Assembly (NCBI GenBank): GCA_018700055.1
Contig: JABISL010000005.1
Coordinates: 1-64,000 of the forward strand
Direction of reading: 5' to 3'
Origin: a bacterium
GTDB lineage: Bacteria; Margulisbacteria; Marinamargulisbacteria; UBA817; JABISL01
DNA length: 64,000 nt
Below are positions 26,512-35,916 of this stretch, piece after piece; the stretch's first letter is position 1; each line of letters opens with the position of its first letter. Made by a program: the position numbers and the translations under genes. The notes beneath the pieces were generated by a model. That model did not search any database and had not been told where the DNA came from. It saw nothing but the letters and a program-made list of their open reading frames with translations.

Positions 26512-27143
26512 TGTCGATAACCTATCAAGACCTCCCATTCTCCTCACCAGAAGAAACATTAGCTATCGAAGAGACGTTGCTTGAAACGTGTAATAAAACA
26601 GGTGTAGGGACACTTCGGTTTTGGGAGTCCCCGTCATTATTCATCGTTCTAGGAAGATCAAGAAAGATTGATGAAGATATCTATGAAGAGCGATGCCAAA
26701 AGGACGGGATCCCTATCCTACGGCGCTGTAGTGGAGGAGGAACGGTATTGCAGGGCAAAGGATGCCTAAATTATGCCCTAATCGCTCCTATCGACAAAAA
26801 AGGCCCATACCAAACCATTCAATCCACGAACGAAGCGGTCATGGTCCAAATTCGAGATGCACTCCTCCCCCATCACCCAGACATCGACGTCAAAGGCATC
26901 ACAGATCTAGCCATCAAGGGCATCAAGTTTTCAGGCAATGCCCAGCGGCGCCTCAAGAACGCTTTTCTCTTCCACGGCACCTTCCTCTACAACTACGATC
27001 TCACAACCATTAGTACATACCTCAAGATGCCCCCCATCCAACCTGACTATCGCAACAACCGCCCCCACAAATCCTTTGTTCGTAATCTCCCCTTAACACC
27101 TGAAGTTATCCAAGCGGCTTTGATTAAGAAGTTTGTAGAGTAG
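26511..27143 (+). CDS. lplA: Lipoate-protein ligase A family protein (short form)
   Basis: Attaches lipoate or octanoate to lysine of E2 and GCS-H proteins. The core of the biotin/lipoate ligase fold is present: ILRRCSGGGTVLQGKGCLNY near residue 71 and DLAIKGIKFSGNAQRR near 137, with the Lys of the IKG segment as the ligand-binding lysine. At 210 aa it lacks the C-terminal accessory domain of E. coli LplA, resembling stand-alone catalytic forms. It begins at TAATG overlapping the RND stop. The lipoyl-carrying SucB is encoded 3 kb downstream on the other strand, an obvious candidate substrate. Octanoyltransferase activity is an alternative. Confidence 0.82.
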   Translation: MSITYQDLPFSSPEETLAIEETLLETCNKTGVGTLRFWESPSLFIVLGRSRKIDEDIYEERCQKDGIPILRRCSGGGTVLQGKGCLNYALIAPIDKKGPYQTIQSTNEAVMVQIRDALLPHHPDIDVKGITDLAIKGIKFSGNAQRRLKNAFLFHGTFLYNYDLTTISTYLKMPPIQPDYRNNRPHKSFVRNLPLTPEVIQAALIKKFVE

Positions 27144-27161
27144 AAACTATTTCGAAAATCA

Positions 27162-27317
27162 AGAGACCCTATTCGAGGACCCGGTGACTAGGTTCAAGAC
27201 CAGCAATTGAGCCAAGGTCTCAACTGCCTAATAAATGAAGCCTTGGTCTTCATTTATATTCTTGAAGTCTAGTCCCCTTAAAAGGTCCACAAATACAGCC
27301 TCTTAATTTTCGAAAGA
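27162..27317. repeat. Structured repeat, module A, copy 2
   Basis: Second copy of the block at 7722-7879, with the same stems: TTCAAGA/TCTTGAA outer stem, TTGAG/CTCAA hairpin and AATAAATGAAG/CTTCATTTAT hairpin. The outer stem extends further here (GACTAG paired with CTAGTC). A C-G pair of copy 1 is T-A in this copy. It begins 18 bases after the lplA stop and lies upstream of the embedded gene. Confidence 0.8.
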
Positions 27318-27376
27318 CAATATTATTTCTTACTTCCTATATTTTCAGTTTCTATAATTAGAGATAAAATAACGAA

Positions 27377-27895
27377 ATGTTAGATCAAAGAAAACTATTG
27401 CTTGAGCTCTGTAAAATGGAAAACTTGTCCTTCTTGGAAGACACCCCTTTGTTAACTCCAAACAACATAGATTCTGAAAAACTCATTGAGGCCCTCATGT
27501 CCAAACACAACTGGACAAGAAAAAAATGCAAAAATATTATAAAAGCTTGTGAATCAGATAATTGGTTAGATATCTATACCCCCTCTTCAGAAGCCACTTT
27601 AAAAAGCAAGCCCGATGGAAAACGAATGATAGAGTGGCGGTATTTTTGGCACTCATATTTAGAAACTCTTGGCTTTTGGAAAGTAATAGCAATATTAGCG
27701 ATATTTATCTCAGCATTTTCAATATCAAAGGAAAGCCTTCTATTGAGGGGAGGTTCCAACTTAATTTTAATGATAAGTAAAATTCAAATCAAACATACCT
27801 TCCGATTTATTGAAGAAGAGCTTGTATCTCCACAAATTAAAAATCAAACTAATACGACATCTACGTCAAACTCAACAAAGTCTCAAAAGACATAA
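27377..27895 (+). CDS. Orphan membrane protein embedded in repeat copy 2
   Basis: No family recognised. Of 172 aa, the first 75 are charged and helical and could form a small winged-helix-like or other helical domain (NWTRKKCKNIIKACESDNW). Residues about 100-125 are a single hydrophobic helix (FWKVIAILAIFISAFSIS). The tail is Asn/Thr/Ser-rich and polar. The gene is AT-richer than its neighbours and its codon choice looks less like the rest of the window, suggesting acquisition. It sits exactly between modules A and B of the structured repeat; the other repeat copy lacks it. No clear Shine-Dalgarno is seen: the ATG follows AATAACGAA. Confidence 0.65.
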   Translation: MLDQRKLLLELCKMENLSFLEDTPLLTPNNIDSEKLIEALMSKHNWTRKKCKNIIKACESDNWLDIYTPSSEATLKSKPDGKRMIEWRYFWHSYLETLGFWKVIAILAIFISAFSISKESLLLRGGSNLILMISKIQIKHTFRFIEEELVSPQIKNQTNTTSTSNSTKSQKT

Positions 27896-27929
27896 TTAAA
27901 AGAAAATCTCCCCCACCTGCTGTTTTATT

Positions 27930-28030
27930 TGGATGAAGTGGGCAATTTTTAGATTCGGCTTTTCCGCAGGCGTATTACTATACGTCGAGGACAAAAGGCG
28001 GAGCTAAAATTGTTCAATTCGCCAAATAAG
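27930..28030. repeat. Structured repeat, module B, copy 2
   Basis: Matches 7941-8040. The central hairpin at about 27971-27984 is CGTAT-TACT-ATACG, a perfect five-pair stem, compared with GTTAT-TACT-ATAGC in copy 1. It ends about nine bases before the lpd stop codon, mirroring copy 1 next to topA. Confidence 0.8.
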
Positions 28031-28038
28031 ACTGTAGT

Positions 28039-29457
28039 CTATATATGAAGGGCTCTATCTTCGGTTGCTGCTAGTGCCGCTTCTTTAATCGCTTCTGTAA
28101 ATGACGGATGCGCATGTGGCATGATGCCGATATCTTCTGCAGAGGCACGATACTCGAGAGCCACAACGGCTTCGCCGATCATATCAGCGGCACGAGGACC
28201 AATCATATGAACGCCTAAGATCTCGTCAGTAGCCTTGTCTGCCAATATTTTGACAAACCCATCCGTATCTTCGGAAGCTCTTGCACGACCACTTGCCTTG
28301 AAAGGAAACTTACCAACTTTATAATCAGTTCCAGCGTCTTTCAATTGCTCTTCTGTATCACCTACAGCCGCAACTTCTGGCCATGTATAAACAACACCGG
28401 GAATTGCTTTGTAGTTAAGATGAGGCTTTTGACCAACCATCTTCTCAATACAAACAACACCTTCTTCGGAGGCTTTATGCGCTAACATTGCCCCTTTAAC
28501 CACATCCCCAATCGCATAAATTGACGGAATATTTGTTTGAAATGACTCATTAATATCCACACGGCCACGTTCATCTAGCTTAACGCCAGCGGCTTCAAGG
28601 TTAAGATCCTTCGTATAAGGACGACGTCCAATAGACACCAAAACATAATCCGCGTCTACTTCAACCGCTTTCCCTTTCTTAGTCTCAGCTGTAACAGTAA
28701 CAACTTCTTTCTTACCTTTCTTAACGACCTTCGCACCCGTTACCTTGGTCCCAAAGTGAAACTTAAATCCAAGTTTCTTAAGTGAGCGTTGAAGTGTTTT
28801 TCCAAGCTCTTTATCCATTGTAGGAATTAATCCATCGAGGAATTCAATAACAGTTACTTCCGTGCCTAGTCTGGCATAAACAGATCCAAGCTCAACACCG
28901 ATGACACCGCCACCGATAACCACAAGGCTCTTAGGGATTTCTGTTAAGGCAATTGCTTCATCAGACGAAATAATACGTTTCCCATCCTGCTTAACAGTAG
29001 GAAGAGGGGTCACTTCAGACCCAGTCGCGATTAAAATCTTCGCACCAGATACTTCTTCTGTCTTTTTACCATTTGTAACGATAAGCGTAGTCGCATCCTT
29101 GAACGATGCCGTTCCAGTAAACGTAGTGATATTATTTTTCTTCATTAAGAACTCAATGCCCTTAGTTGTAGCAATAACAACATCATCCTTACGACGCATC
29201 ATTTGTTTAATATCCATTGTCACTTTTCCGGTCTTGATCCCGTGCACATCAAATCCATGAGACGCCTTATGAAAGTGCTCTGACGAATCCAACAATGCCT
29301 TAGAAGGAATACAGCCTACGTTCAAGCAAGTCCCGCCCAAAGCCGGTCGCTTCTCAATGATAGCAACCTTCATACCGAGTTGCGCGCCACGAATAGCAGC
29401 CACATACCCACCAGGTCCTGCGCCAATAACAATTAAATCAAATGGTTTGTTCGTCAT
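28039..29457 (-). CDS. lpdA: Dihydrolipoyl dehydrogenase (E3)
   Basis: FAD disulfide reductase that reoxidises the lipoyl groups of SucB and passes electrons to NAD. N-terminal FAD site IGAGPGGYVAAIRGAQLG, redox disulfide GGTCLNVGCIPSKALLDSS near residue 42, NAD site VVIGGGVIGVELGSVYARLG near 182, FAD contact YAIGDVVKGAMLAHKASEEG near 315 and catalytic HAHPSFTEAIKEA near the C-terminus. Length 472 aa is typical. It is the last gene of the sucA-sucB-lpd operon, starting 10 bases after the sucB stop. Confidence 0.96.
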   Translation of the reverse strand: MTNKPFDLIVIGAGPGGYVAAIRGAQLGMKVAIIEKRPALGGTCLNVGCIPSKALLDSSEHFHKASHGFDVHGIKTGKVTMDIKQMMRRKDDVVIATTKGIEFLMKKNNITTFTGTASFKDATTLIVTNGKKTEEVSGAKILIATGSEVTPLPTVKQDGKRIISSDEAIALTEIPKSLVVIGGGVIGVELGSVYARLGTEVTVIEFLDGLIPTMDKELGKTLQRSLKKLGFKFHFGTKVTGAKVVKKGKKEVVTVTAETKKGKAVEVDADYVLVSIGRRPYTKDLNLEAAGVKLDERGRVDINESFQTNIPSIYAIGDVVKGAMLAHKASEEGVVCIEKMVGQKPHLNYKAIPGVVYTWPEVAAVGDTEEQLKDAGTDYKVGKFPFKASGRARASEDTDGFVKILADKATDEILGVHMIGPRAADMIGEAVVALEYRASAEDIGIMPHAHPSFTEAIKEAALAATEDRALHI

Positions 29458-29467
29458 AGTTGTTTCC

Positions 29468-30700
29468 TTATAACCCGATTAACAATTTTGTAGGATCTTC
29501 TAAGCGATCTTTAATCGCAACTAAGAACCGTACAGCATCAGAGCCATCAATGATTCGGTGATCGTAACTTACAGCTAAGTACATCATTGGTCTGATTTTC
29601 ACTTCACCATTAATCGCCATAGGACGTTGAATGATGTTATGCATTCCAAGAATCGCACTCTGAGGGAAGTTTACAATCGGCGCAGACATCATAGATCCGA
29701 ACGTCCCACCATTAGTAATTGTGAATGTGCCACCTTCTAAGTCTGCCAAGCCAAGTGATCCAGATCGAGCCTTCTTCGCAAGCCCTACGATACTGCCTTC
29801 AATGCCTTGAAACGTTAAGTGTTCAGCGTCACGAATAACCGGAACAACCAGCCCTTTTGGGGAAGAAACTGCAATACCAATATCACAGAAGTCGTTGTAA
29901 ACGATATGATCGCCATCAACCTGTGCGTTAATGATAGGGAATTGTTTTAATGCCTCACAAGCTGCTTTCGTAAAGAAGGACATGAACCCTAAGCCCACTT
30001 CATACTTCTCTTTAAAATCTTCTTTATATTTCTTACGAATCGCCATAATCTCTGTTAGGTCAACTTCGTTAAACGTCGTTAACTGAGCTTGTGTATGCTG
30101 AGCATTCACCAAGTGAGTCGCAACCGTACGTCTCAAGCGAGACATTTTTTCACGTCTTACTTCGCGCGATCCAGAAACAGTTGGTGCTACTGGCGCAGCT
30201 GATTCTTTTGGTGCAGAAACGGCAGGTGCCGCATTAGCAGACTCTGCATCCGCTTTAGTCACACGACCGCCTTTACCTGATCCAGAAACAGATGATGCAT
30301 CCACTCCTTTTTCAGCCAATACCTTAGCAGCAGAAGGAGAAGGATGTCCGGCTGCATAACCAGTCGTTTCTACTTTCGCTGGCTCGGCAGCAACAGGTAC
30401 TTCAACAGGTGCTGCGGCAGGCGTTTCTACAGGCGCAGGAGAAGATCCCGAAGGAACAACCGCCGCCGTATCAATCTGAGCAATCACATCACCAACTTGA
30501 ACCGTCTCACCTTCTTCAACTTTAATATGAAGGGTTCCTGCAGACTCTGCATTAAGGTCCATGGAGGCCTTATCTGTTTCAAGTTCAACAAACGCTTCGT
30601 CGAGTTCTACGTACTCGCCATCCGCTTTCTTCCATTCGGCAATATCGGCTTCGGTAACGGATTCACCGGCTGCTGGGACAATTATATCGATTAGGCTCAT
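29468..30700 (-). CDS. sucB: Dihydrolipoyllysine succinyltransferase, E2 of 2-oxoglutarate dehydrogenase
   Basis: Core subunit that transfers succinyl groups to coenzyme A. Residues 1-80 form one lipoyl domain, lysine in [19 protein letters not shown]. An Ala/Pro-rich linker (80-115) follows, then a peripheral-subunit-binding domain ([20 protein letters not shown]). After a second linker comes the catalytic domain with [20 protein letters not shown] near the C-terminus, which holds the catalytic His and Asp. Length 410 aa is typical of SucB. It starts 12 bases after sucA. Confidence 0.96.
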   Translation of the reverse strand: MSLIDIIVPAAGESVTEADIAEWKKADGEYVELDEAFVELETDKASMDLNAESAGTLHIKVEEGETVQVGDVIAQIDTAAVVPSGSSPAPVETPAAAPVEVPVAAEPAKVETTGYAAGHPSPSAAKVLAEKGVDASSVSGSGKGGRVTKADAESANAAPAVSAPKESAAPVAPTVSGSREVRREKMSRLRRTVATHLVNAQHTQAQLTTFNEVDLTEIMAIRKKYKEDFKEKYEVGLGFMSFFTKAACEALKQFPIINAQVDGDHIVYNDFCDIGIAVSSPKGLVVPVIRDAEHLTFQGIEGSIVGLAKKARSGSLGLADLEGGTFTITNGGTFGSMMSAPIVNFPQSAILGMHNIIQRPMAINGEVKIRPMMYLAVSYDHRIIDGSDAVRFLVAIKDRLEDPTKLLIGL

Positions 30701-30712
30701 AGATCTCTCTCC

Positions 30713-33418
30713 TTATTTCTTTAGTGCAGACTTAACAAGTTCTGCTTGGACTTTTTGATGATGTTTGGAATTTCCACCGGCAGGGCTTCCACAAGCGGGG
30801 CGAGATATACATCTCAAGTTAAATGCGGATAAATGACGCATGATATGAGACCAAGCGCCCATATTCTCTGGCTCTTCTTGGACCCAAGCCCAGTCTTTAA
30901 CATGCTTGTATTTAGCCTTCAATGCCGTTAACTGCTTCTGTGACAAGGGGTACAACTGTTCAATACGAACAAGCGCCACATGAGTCACTCTAGATTCCTC
31001 AGCTTCCGCCAACAAATCATAATAGACCTTACCAGTACACAAGACGACACGAGTAACCGATTTGGCCGTCACACGGTCATCATCTAATATTTCTTGAAAG
31101 CGACCATTGATTAGATCCGACTTATCCGAAACAACCTTGGGGTGACGCAATAGACTCTTCGGTGTAAAGATTACCAATGGAATACGAAACGGATTATGAA
31201 CCTGTCGTCGTAATGCATGGAATAAGTTCGCCGGAGTCGTAGCGTTAACCATGTACATATTATTCTCTGCACAAAGTTGAAGGTAACGTTCAGGTCTTGC
31301 ACTAGAATGCTCGGGCCCTTGTCCTTCATGACCATGAGGTAGCATCAAGGTTAATCCACTCATACGCTGCCATTTGGTAGCCGCTGCGCATAAGAACTGA
31401 TCAATAATGATCTGCGCGCCATTGGAGAAATCACCAAATTGAGCCTCCCAAATAACTAATGATTTCGGGCTAGCCCATGTATAACCATATTCAAATCCCA
31501 TCACCGAATATTCAGCAAGGTGAGAATTCAAGACTTGAAAACGAGACTGCTTTTTCTGAATGTTATTAATTGGTGTGTAGAGAGACTCTGACTCGAAGTC
31601 CTTAATCACAGCATGACGATGGGAGAACGTTCCACGCTGACAATCTTGCCCACTCAATCGAACGGGATGCTCTTCCAATACCAACGACCCATATGCCAAA
31701 GCTTCGGCCACAGCCCAATCCGCTTGTCCTTTATCCATAAACATTGCATAACGCTGTTTAAGCAGTTTTTTCATTTTGGCAAATAACGAAACATCCGTCG
31801 GTTCTGAAAAAATAGATTTGGCAATCTTCGTAAGGACCTTATCCGATACACCTGTGTCTACAGACTTATCAATATCTTTTTGAGTAGCTTCTCTATAACG
31901 CGTCCAGTTACGCTTGAACAAATCGACTCCCAATCCGTCTTTCTTTTCTCTAACAACCTCAAGACTTTCTTGAAGCGACTGTTTAAACAAGTTGGTTTTG
32001 GACTTGGCTTCAGATTCAGTAATAACCTTATCCGCGACTAGTTTTTCCAAAAACAAATTATAGACATTCGGGTGCTTATCAATAGAACGGTATAACTCAG
32101 GCTGAGTAAATCGAGGTTCATCCCCTTCGTTATGCCCATACCGACGATAGCCCAAGATATCCACGTAGACATCAATTCCAAATTTCTCACGAATCTTAAC
32201 CGCCATCTCAACCACATAGGCAACCGCCTCTGGATCATCGGCGTTCACATGAAAAACAGGAGACTCCGTTACTTTTGCGATATCCGTACAATACACGCTG
32301 GAACGCGCTTCTTTGTAGTCTGCTGTAAATCCAATTTGATTATTCAATACAATATGAATCGTTCCTCCGATTCCGTAGCCTTCTAACTGAGACATGTTAA
32401 CCATCTCGTAGTTAACCCCTTGCCCAGCAACAGCCGCATCACCGTGAATAAGAATCGGCATAATCTGTTTGGGATCCCCTTTATAGTGATCCCGGCATTT
32501 GGCGTAACACAGTCCTTGAACAACCGGATTAACAGCTTCCAAATGCGATGGATTAGGGAGAAGACTCAAATGCACCTTCTTGCCATTGGCAGTCACAATA
32601 TCCGCCGATTGACCCAAGTGATACTTAACGTCACCTGCCCAATGCGTATCCGCTAATGGGGTCTCATCAAACTCTGAAAAAACAGTTTCGTAAGTTTTTT
32701 GAAATACATTCACCAAAACATTAAGACGACCGCGATGTGCCATACCCAACACGAATTCTTGAACGCCCATTTTAGAGCCTAGATTGACCGCTACATCCAA
32801 CGAAGGAATCAAGGCTTCCAGGCCTTCAAGCGAAAATCGTTTCTTTCCAACAAACTTCATTTGCAAGAAGTTCTCAAACGAAACCGCCTTATTAATTTTA
32901 TCTAATATATGTAGTTTTTCGTCTTTCGAAAACTTCGGTGTATTAGCTCTAGGCTCCATTTCCTTATAGAGCCATTGTCGCAACTTTTCGTCCTGACAGT
33001 ACATAAATTCCACACCAATAGAAGAACAATATGTCGCTTCTAAGTGAGCCAATATTTGCTTAAGTGTCGCGCGTCCAATAGCGATTTCCTTACCGGCATC
33101 AAACTCCTCATTCAAATCCGCCTCTGACAATCCAAAGTAATCCAATGACAAATCAGATTTATGGTGACGTCTATCTCGAACAGGGTTCGTTTTAGCAATT
33201 AAATGCCCTCTGGAACGGTAGGCATGAATCAGCTTCATTACAGACACTTCTTTATCCGAAACAGTCTCGCCAGCGGCGCCTCCTACTTGGCTAAACTCAT
33301 AGCCTTCAAAAAACTTCTGCCAAAGGGAATCCACTTGGTCAGGGTTTTCTTTATACTGGGTATATAAGTCTTCGATGTATGCCCCATTGGCATTACTGAT
33401 GTAGGAAAATTTATCCAT
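30713..33418 (-). CDS. sucA: 2-oxoglutarate dehydrogenase E1 component
   Basis: ThDP enzyme that decarboxylates 2-oxoglutarate and succinylates the SucB lipoyl group. I take the ATG at 33416-33418 (MDKFSYISNANGAYIEDLY), which matches the usual E1 N-terminus and its SucB-binding helix; an upstream TTG frame adds five residues. Landmarks: MAHRGRLNVLVNVFQKTYE, HGDAAVAGQGVNYEMVNMSQ, VYVDILGYRRYGHNEGDEPR, RLSGQDCQRGTFSHRHAV and LPHGHEGQGPEHSSARPERY. Length about 901 aa is typical. GAGG lies upstream of the ATG. It is the first gene of the operon; the release-factor-like gene lies 47 bases upstream on the same strand. Confidence 0.96.
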   Translation of the reverse strand: MDKFSYISNANGAYIEDLYTQYKENPDQVDSLWQKFFEGYEFSQVGGAAGETVSDKEVSVMKLIHAYRSRGHLIAKTNPVRDRRHHKSDLSLDYFGLSEADLNEEFDAGKEIAIGRATLKQILAHLEATYCSSIGVEFMYCQDEKLRQWLYKEMEPRANTPKFSKDEKLHILDKINKAVSFENFLQMKFVGKKRFSLEGLEALIPSLDVAVNLGSKMGVQEFVLGMAHRGRLNVLVNVFQKTYETVFSEFDETPLADTHWAGDVKYHLGQSADIVTANGKKVHLSLLPNPSHLEAVNPVVQGLCYAKCRDHYKGDPKQIMPILIHGDAAVAGQGVNYEMVNMSQLEGYGIGGTIHIVLNNQIGFTADYKEARSSVYCTDIAKVTESPVFHVNADDPEAVAYVVEMAVKIREKFGIDVYVDILGYRRYGHNEGDEPRFTQPELYRSIDKHPNVYNLFLEKLVADKVITESEAKSKTNLFKQSLQESLEVVREKKDGLGVDLFKRNWTRYREATQKDIDKSVDTGVSDKVLTKIAKSIFSEPTDVSLFAKMKKLLKQRYAMFMDKGQADWAVAEALAYGSLVLEEHPVRLSGQDCQRGTFSHRHAVIKDFESESLYTPINNIQKKQSRFQVLNSHLAEYSVMGFEYGYTWASPKSLVIWEAQFGDFSNGAQIIIDQFLCAAATKWQRMSGLTLMLPHGHEGQGPEHSSARPERYLQLCAENNMYMVNATTPANLFHALRRQVHNPFRIPLVIFTPKSLLRHPKVVSDKSDLINGRFQEILDDDRVTAKSVTRVVLCTGKVYYDLLAEAEESRVTHVALVRIEQLYPLSQKQLTALKAKYKHVKDWAWVQEEPENMGAWSHIMRHLSAFNLRCISRPACGSPAGGNSKHHQKVQAELVKSALKK

Positions 33419-33465
33419 AAAAACGCGCCTCAAATCTAGCTAAAATATTGACGCCATTATTGTAA

Positions 33466-33834
33466 TCAATTCAGGCTCACTTGGCTAGCGTTGTCGCTTT
33501 CTTTTTTCTTGTGTCGTCGAGCTCGGCGTTTTTTTTGGTTCCTCGCCTTGATCTGCTTAGGCGTCAACACATCCAAGTCGTCCCCCTTTTCCAATCGATC
33601 ACAGAGCAATCGGCGCGCCAAAAACCGATTTAATTCACGCGACCGTGACGACTGACACTTAATCACAATGCCAGATGGCAAGTGCTTAAGCTGAACCGCT
33701 GTAGCACTTTTATTCTGCTTCTGGCCCCCTTTTCCACTCCCTATAATAAACTTTTCTTCTATATCGGACGCAGTTATCCCTATTTGAGCCATACGCTCAG
33801 TCAAAGCCTTTTGTTTTTCGGGGCGAACAGCCAC
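33466..33834 (-). CDS. Release-factor-like protein with GGQ domain only
   Basis: A 122 aa protein consisting of the peptidyl-tRNA hydrolysis domain of class I release factors: SGKGGQKQNKSATAVQLKH with the GGQ loop near residue 37, then IKCQSSRSRELNRFLARRLL and a Lys/Arg-rich tail that would enter the ribosome. Stop-codon recognition domains are absent. The family includes ArfB (YaeJ) and mitochondrial MTRFR, which rescue stalled ribosomes; this sequence looks nearer the MTRFR-like group, so I withhold a symbol. The start is GTG, supported by GAGGAGAG about nine bases upstream. Confidence 0.82.
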   Translation of the reverse strand: MAVRPEKQKALTERMAQIGITASDIEEKFIIGSGKGGQKQNKSATAVQLKHLPSGIVIKCQSSRSRELNRFLARRLLCDRLEKGDDLDVLTPKQIKARNQKKRRARRHKKKESDNASQVSLN

Positions 33835-33890
33835 TAAACTCTCTCCTCTAACCTTTACAAAACTGCGTGCCCCAATAATAATGAAGTCGT

Positions 33891-34829
33891 ATGAAACATA
33901 TATATGTAATTGGGGTTTGCTTTTCTTTGTTCATCATACCATCGCCTATATTGGCTTTGGCAGAATCAATCCCTACACAATCAATCCAAACTCAGCCTGA
34001 ACGCATTGTCTCTGCGAATGCCATTGTTTCCGCCAACGCCGAGACGACAACTGCTGACCCCAAAATCAAACAAATAAAGGTCTATGCTGAAGGAACCCTT
34101 TTTAAAGACGATGTGCATTACAAGGTATCGAGTTATATCGAACCTACTGAAAAAACAGCCTCTGAGTCTGAATCCGATGATACCGAAGAAGACACGGACT
34201 ATGAAGATGATCGGGCAACCATCACCCTTGGTCTGTTTAACAACGTAGGTCAACTCATACTACCGGTCTTCCAAAGAGACTATTATCAAGACACCAACCA
34301 AGAAGCATTCATCAACAATGTCGAAATAAAGGACCTTAACCAAGATGGATTAGATGATTTAATCATCGACATATTCGAGCGTGGAGATTCCTACTATGAA
34401 GCAACAAACAGCTTCTTTTTTATCAATCAAAACGAAACATTCAAAGAACTCAAGGAACACTTTGATAAAGGAAGTTATGACTTTATATCCCCCACTATCA
34501 TCCGCCACACCTCATCCCTCTCCGCGTATGGCCTACCTTATGATGAGGCAGAAGGCGGCGACAACAAGCATAACATTCAATGGCGTGACTACTATGAGTT
34601 TCAGGAAGACAAGCTCGTTAAGATCAATCAAAAATACCGTCAATACTATGAAGAAGTCTTAGAAAAAGCTAAAAACGAACTCAAAAATGTTCTTCGCCAA
34701 GTTAGACACTACCGAATGGATGCCAATAACCAATCCACAAACCAAATCCAGCTAAATGATTTTTACAGTCAATTAACGACTCAAAAAATTATAATTCAGC
34801 GCTGTGAATCCGTTTTAAACCCGCGTTAA
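33891..34829 (+). CDS. Exported protein with FG-GAP-like calcium motif
   Basis: A 312 aa protein with a signal peptide (IYVIGVCFSLFIIPSPILALA). After an acidic low-complexity segment near residue 95 (ESESDDTEEDTDYEDD) comes NVEIKDLNQDGLDDLIIDIF near residue 145, a D-x-N-x-D-G-x-x-D calcium-binding loop as found in FG-GAP/VCBS repeats. The C-terminal part is coiled-coil-like (YYEEVLEKAKNELKNVLRQV). No specific family. Probably periplasmic or surface-exposed. The last 41 bases overlap the end of the convergent dihydroorotate dehydrogenase gene. Confidence 0.75.
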   Translation: MKHIYVIGVCFSLFIIPSPILALAESIPTQSIQTQPERIVSANAIVSANAETTTADPKIKQIKVYAEGTLFKDDVHYKVSSYIEPTEKTASESESDDTEEDTDYEDDRATITLGLFNNVGQLILPVFQRDYYQDTNQEAFINNVEIKDLNQDGLDDLIIDIFERGDSYYEATNSFFFINQNETFKELKEHFDKGSYDFISPTIIRHTSSLSAYGLPYDEAEGGDNKHNIQWRDYYEFQEDKLVKINQKYRQYYEEVLEKAKNELKNVLRQVRHYRMDANNQSTNQIQLNDFYSQLTTQKIIIQRCESVLNPR

Positions 34830-35883
34830 TCTTCGGAATACACGTCGGGTTAATGACCAAAGCTGTCGCCATACCAACCAAACTAGCACCGGCGCCCAAA
34901 CAAGCTACCACTTTATCGAGAGAGTCCACACCACCAGTGGCAATCAAAGGAACCCCACAACCTTGCAATGCCTGAACTCTTTCTAATGTCCTAGAAAAAA
35001 GTACAGGACCACTTAGCCCTCCCTTGCCTATAGAAATCGCATCCGAAGCCAATCCTACATCAGCACACTGCTTAGACACGGTGTTCCCGACATTTATATA
35101 ACAAGATGAAATAGACCTCGCAATTTCGACAAACGTCATCACCGACTCATGCGACTGGTCTGGGGACAATTTAATCCCCAATACCACATCTGATTGAGAC
35201 CGTAAGTCTTTTAACAACTCAGCCAATAAATAAGGGTTATCGATTAGCGACTGCCCGTCTTCAGTATTGGGACAACTAATATTCAATTCGACAAAAGTCC
35301 GCGAAGTCTCTTGAGCCATTTTACTAAGCAAAAACTGATCCCAGGCGGCACGATACTCCGATATAGAATGCCCACCTAGACTCACGCCAATTGGTCGATT
35401 AAACCGTTTCAAATTGGCCTCATCAACGGCAGACAACATGGCGCTCATTCCCGGTCCGGGCAACCCCATTGCGTTGATCAAACAATCCTCATCCGCCAGG
35501 CGAACCTCCTGGATACGAGGCCTCGCGTTCCCTTCTTGAGGTTCGGCCATCATCGTCTTAATAATCCCCCCGCCAATCCCCATGGACAACCACATCTCCA
35601 ACATCGGAGTCTTGGACTCGAATGCAGCAAATGTTATTGGCGTGCCAAAACGTAAATGAAACAATGAGTACACATCTTTGGATGGCATCGAAAACCGAAA
35701 CAGGGGTGCCACAAACGGTGTTTTCTGAATTCCTGCAATCTGAGAAGCCCCCCACCCAATCACAGTCTCCAAATCTCTCGGTTGGCGATTCACACCTTGA
35801 ACTATGTATGACAGCCCCTTTAAAAAGGATCTATAACTTCGGTATCCGATAGACAAAAGGAATATACGTAACATCCACTGCAT
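34789..35883 (-). CDS. pyrD: Dihydroorotate dehydrogenase
   Basis: Oxidises dihydroorotate to orotate with FMN in pyrimidine synthesis. FMN-barrel motifs: LINAMGLPGPGMSAM near residue 137, VELNISCPNTEDGQSL near 198, GIKLSPDQS near 240, GKGGLSGPVLF near 288 and IATGGVDSLDKVVACLGAGA near the end. The hydrophobic, basic N-terminus (MLRIFLLSIGYRSYRSFLKG) resembles the membrane-binding extension of class 2 enzymes. However, the base position reads NISCPNT, with the cysteine of class 1 enzymes instead of the class 2 serine, and the usual Asn of the substrate loop is Gly here. Class is therefore uncertain. It overlaps the convergent FG-GAP gene by 41 bases. Confidence 0.85.
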   Translation of the reverse strand: MQWMLRIFLLSIGYRSYRSFLKGLSYIVQGVNRQPRDLETVIGWGASQIAGIQKTPFVAPLFRFSMPSKDVYSLFHLRFGTPITFAAFESKTPMLEMWLSMGIGGGIIKTMMAEPQEGNARPRIQEVRLADEDCLINAMGLPGPGMSAMLSAVDEANLKRFNRPIGVSLGGHSISEYRAAWDQFLLSKMAQETSRTFVELNISCPNTEDGQSLIDNPYLLAELLKDLRSQSDVVLGIKLSPDQSHESVMTFVEIARSISSCYINVGNTVSKQCADVGLASDAISIGKGGLSGPVLFSRTLERVQALQGCGVPLIATGGVDSLDKVVACLGAGASLVGMATALVINPTCIPKINAGLKRIHSAEL

Positions 35884-35916
35884 TGTAACGAGTAGACCTA
35901 CACTCGTCTATATTGC

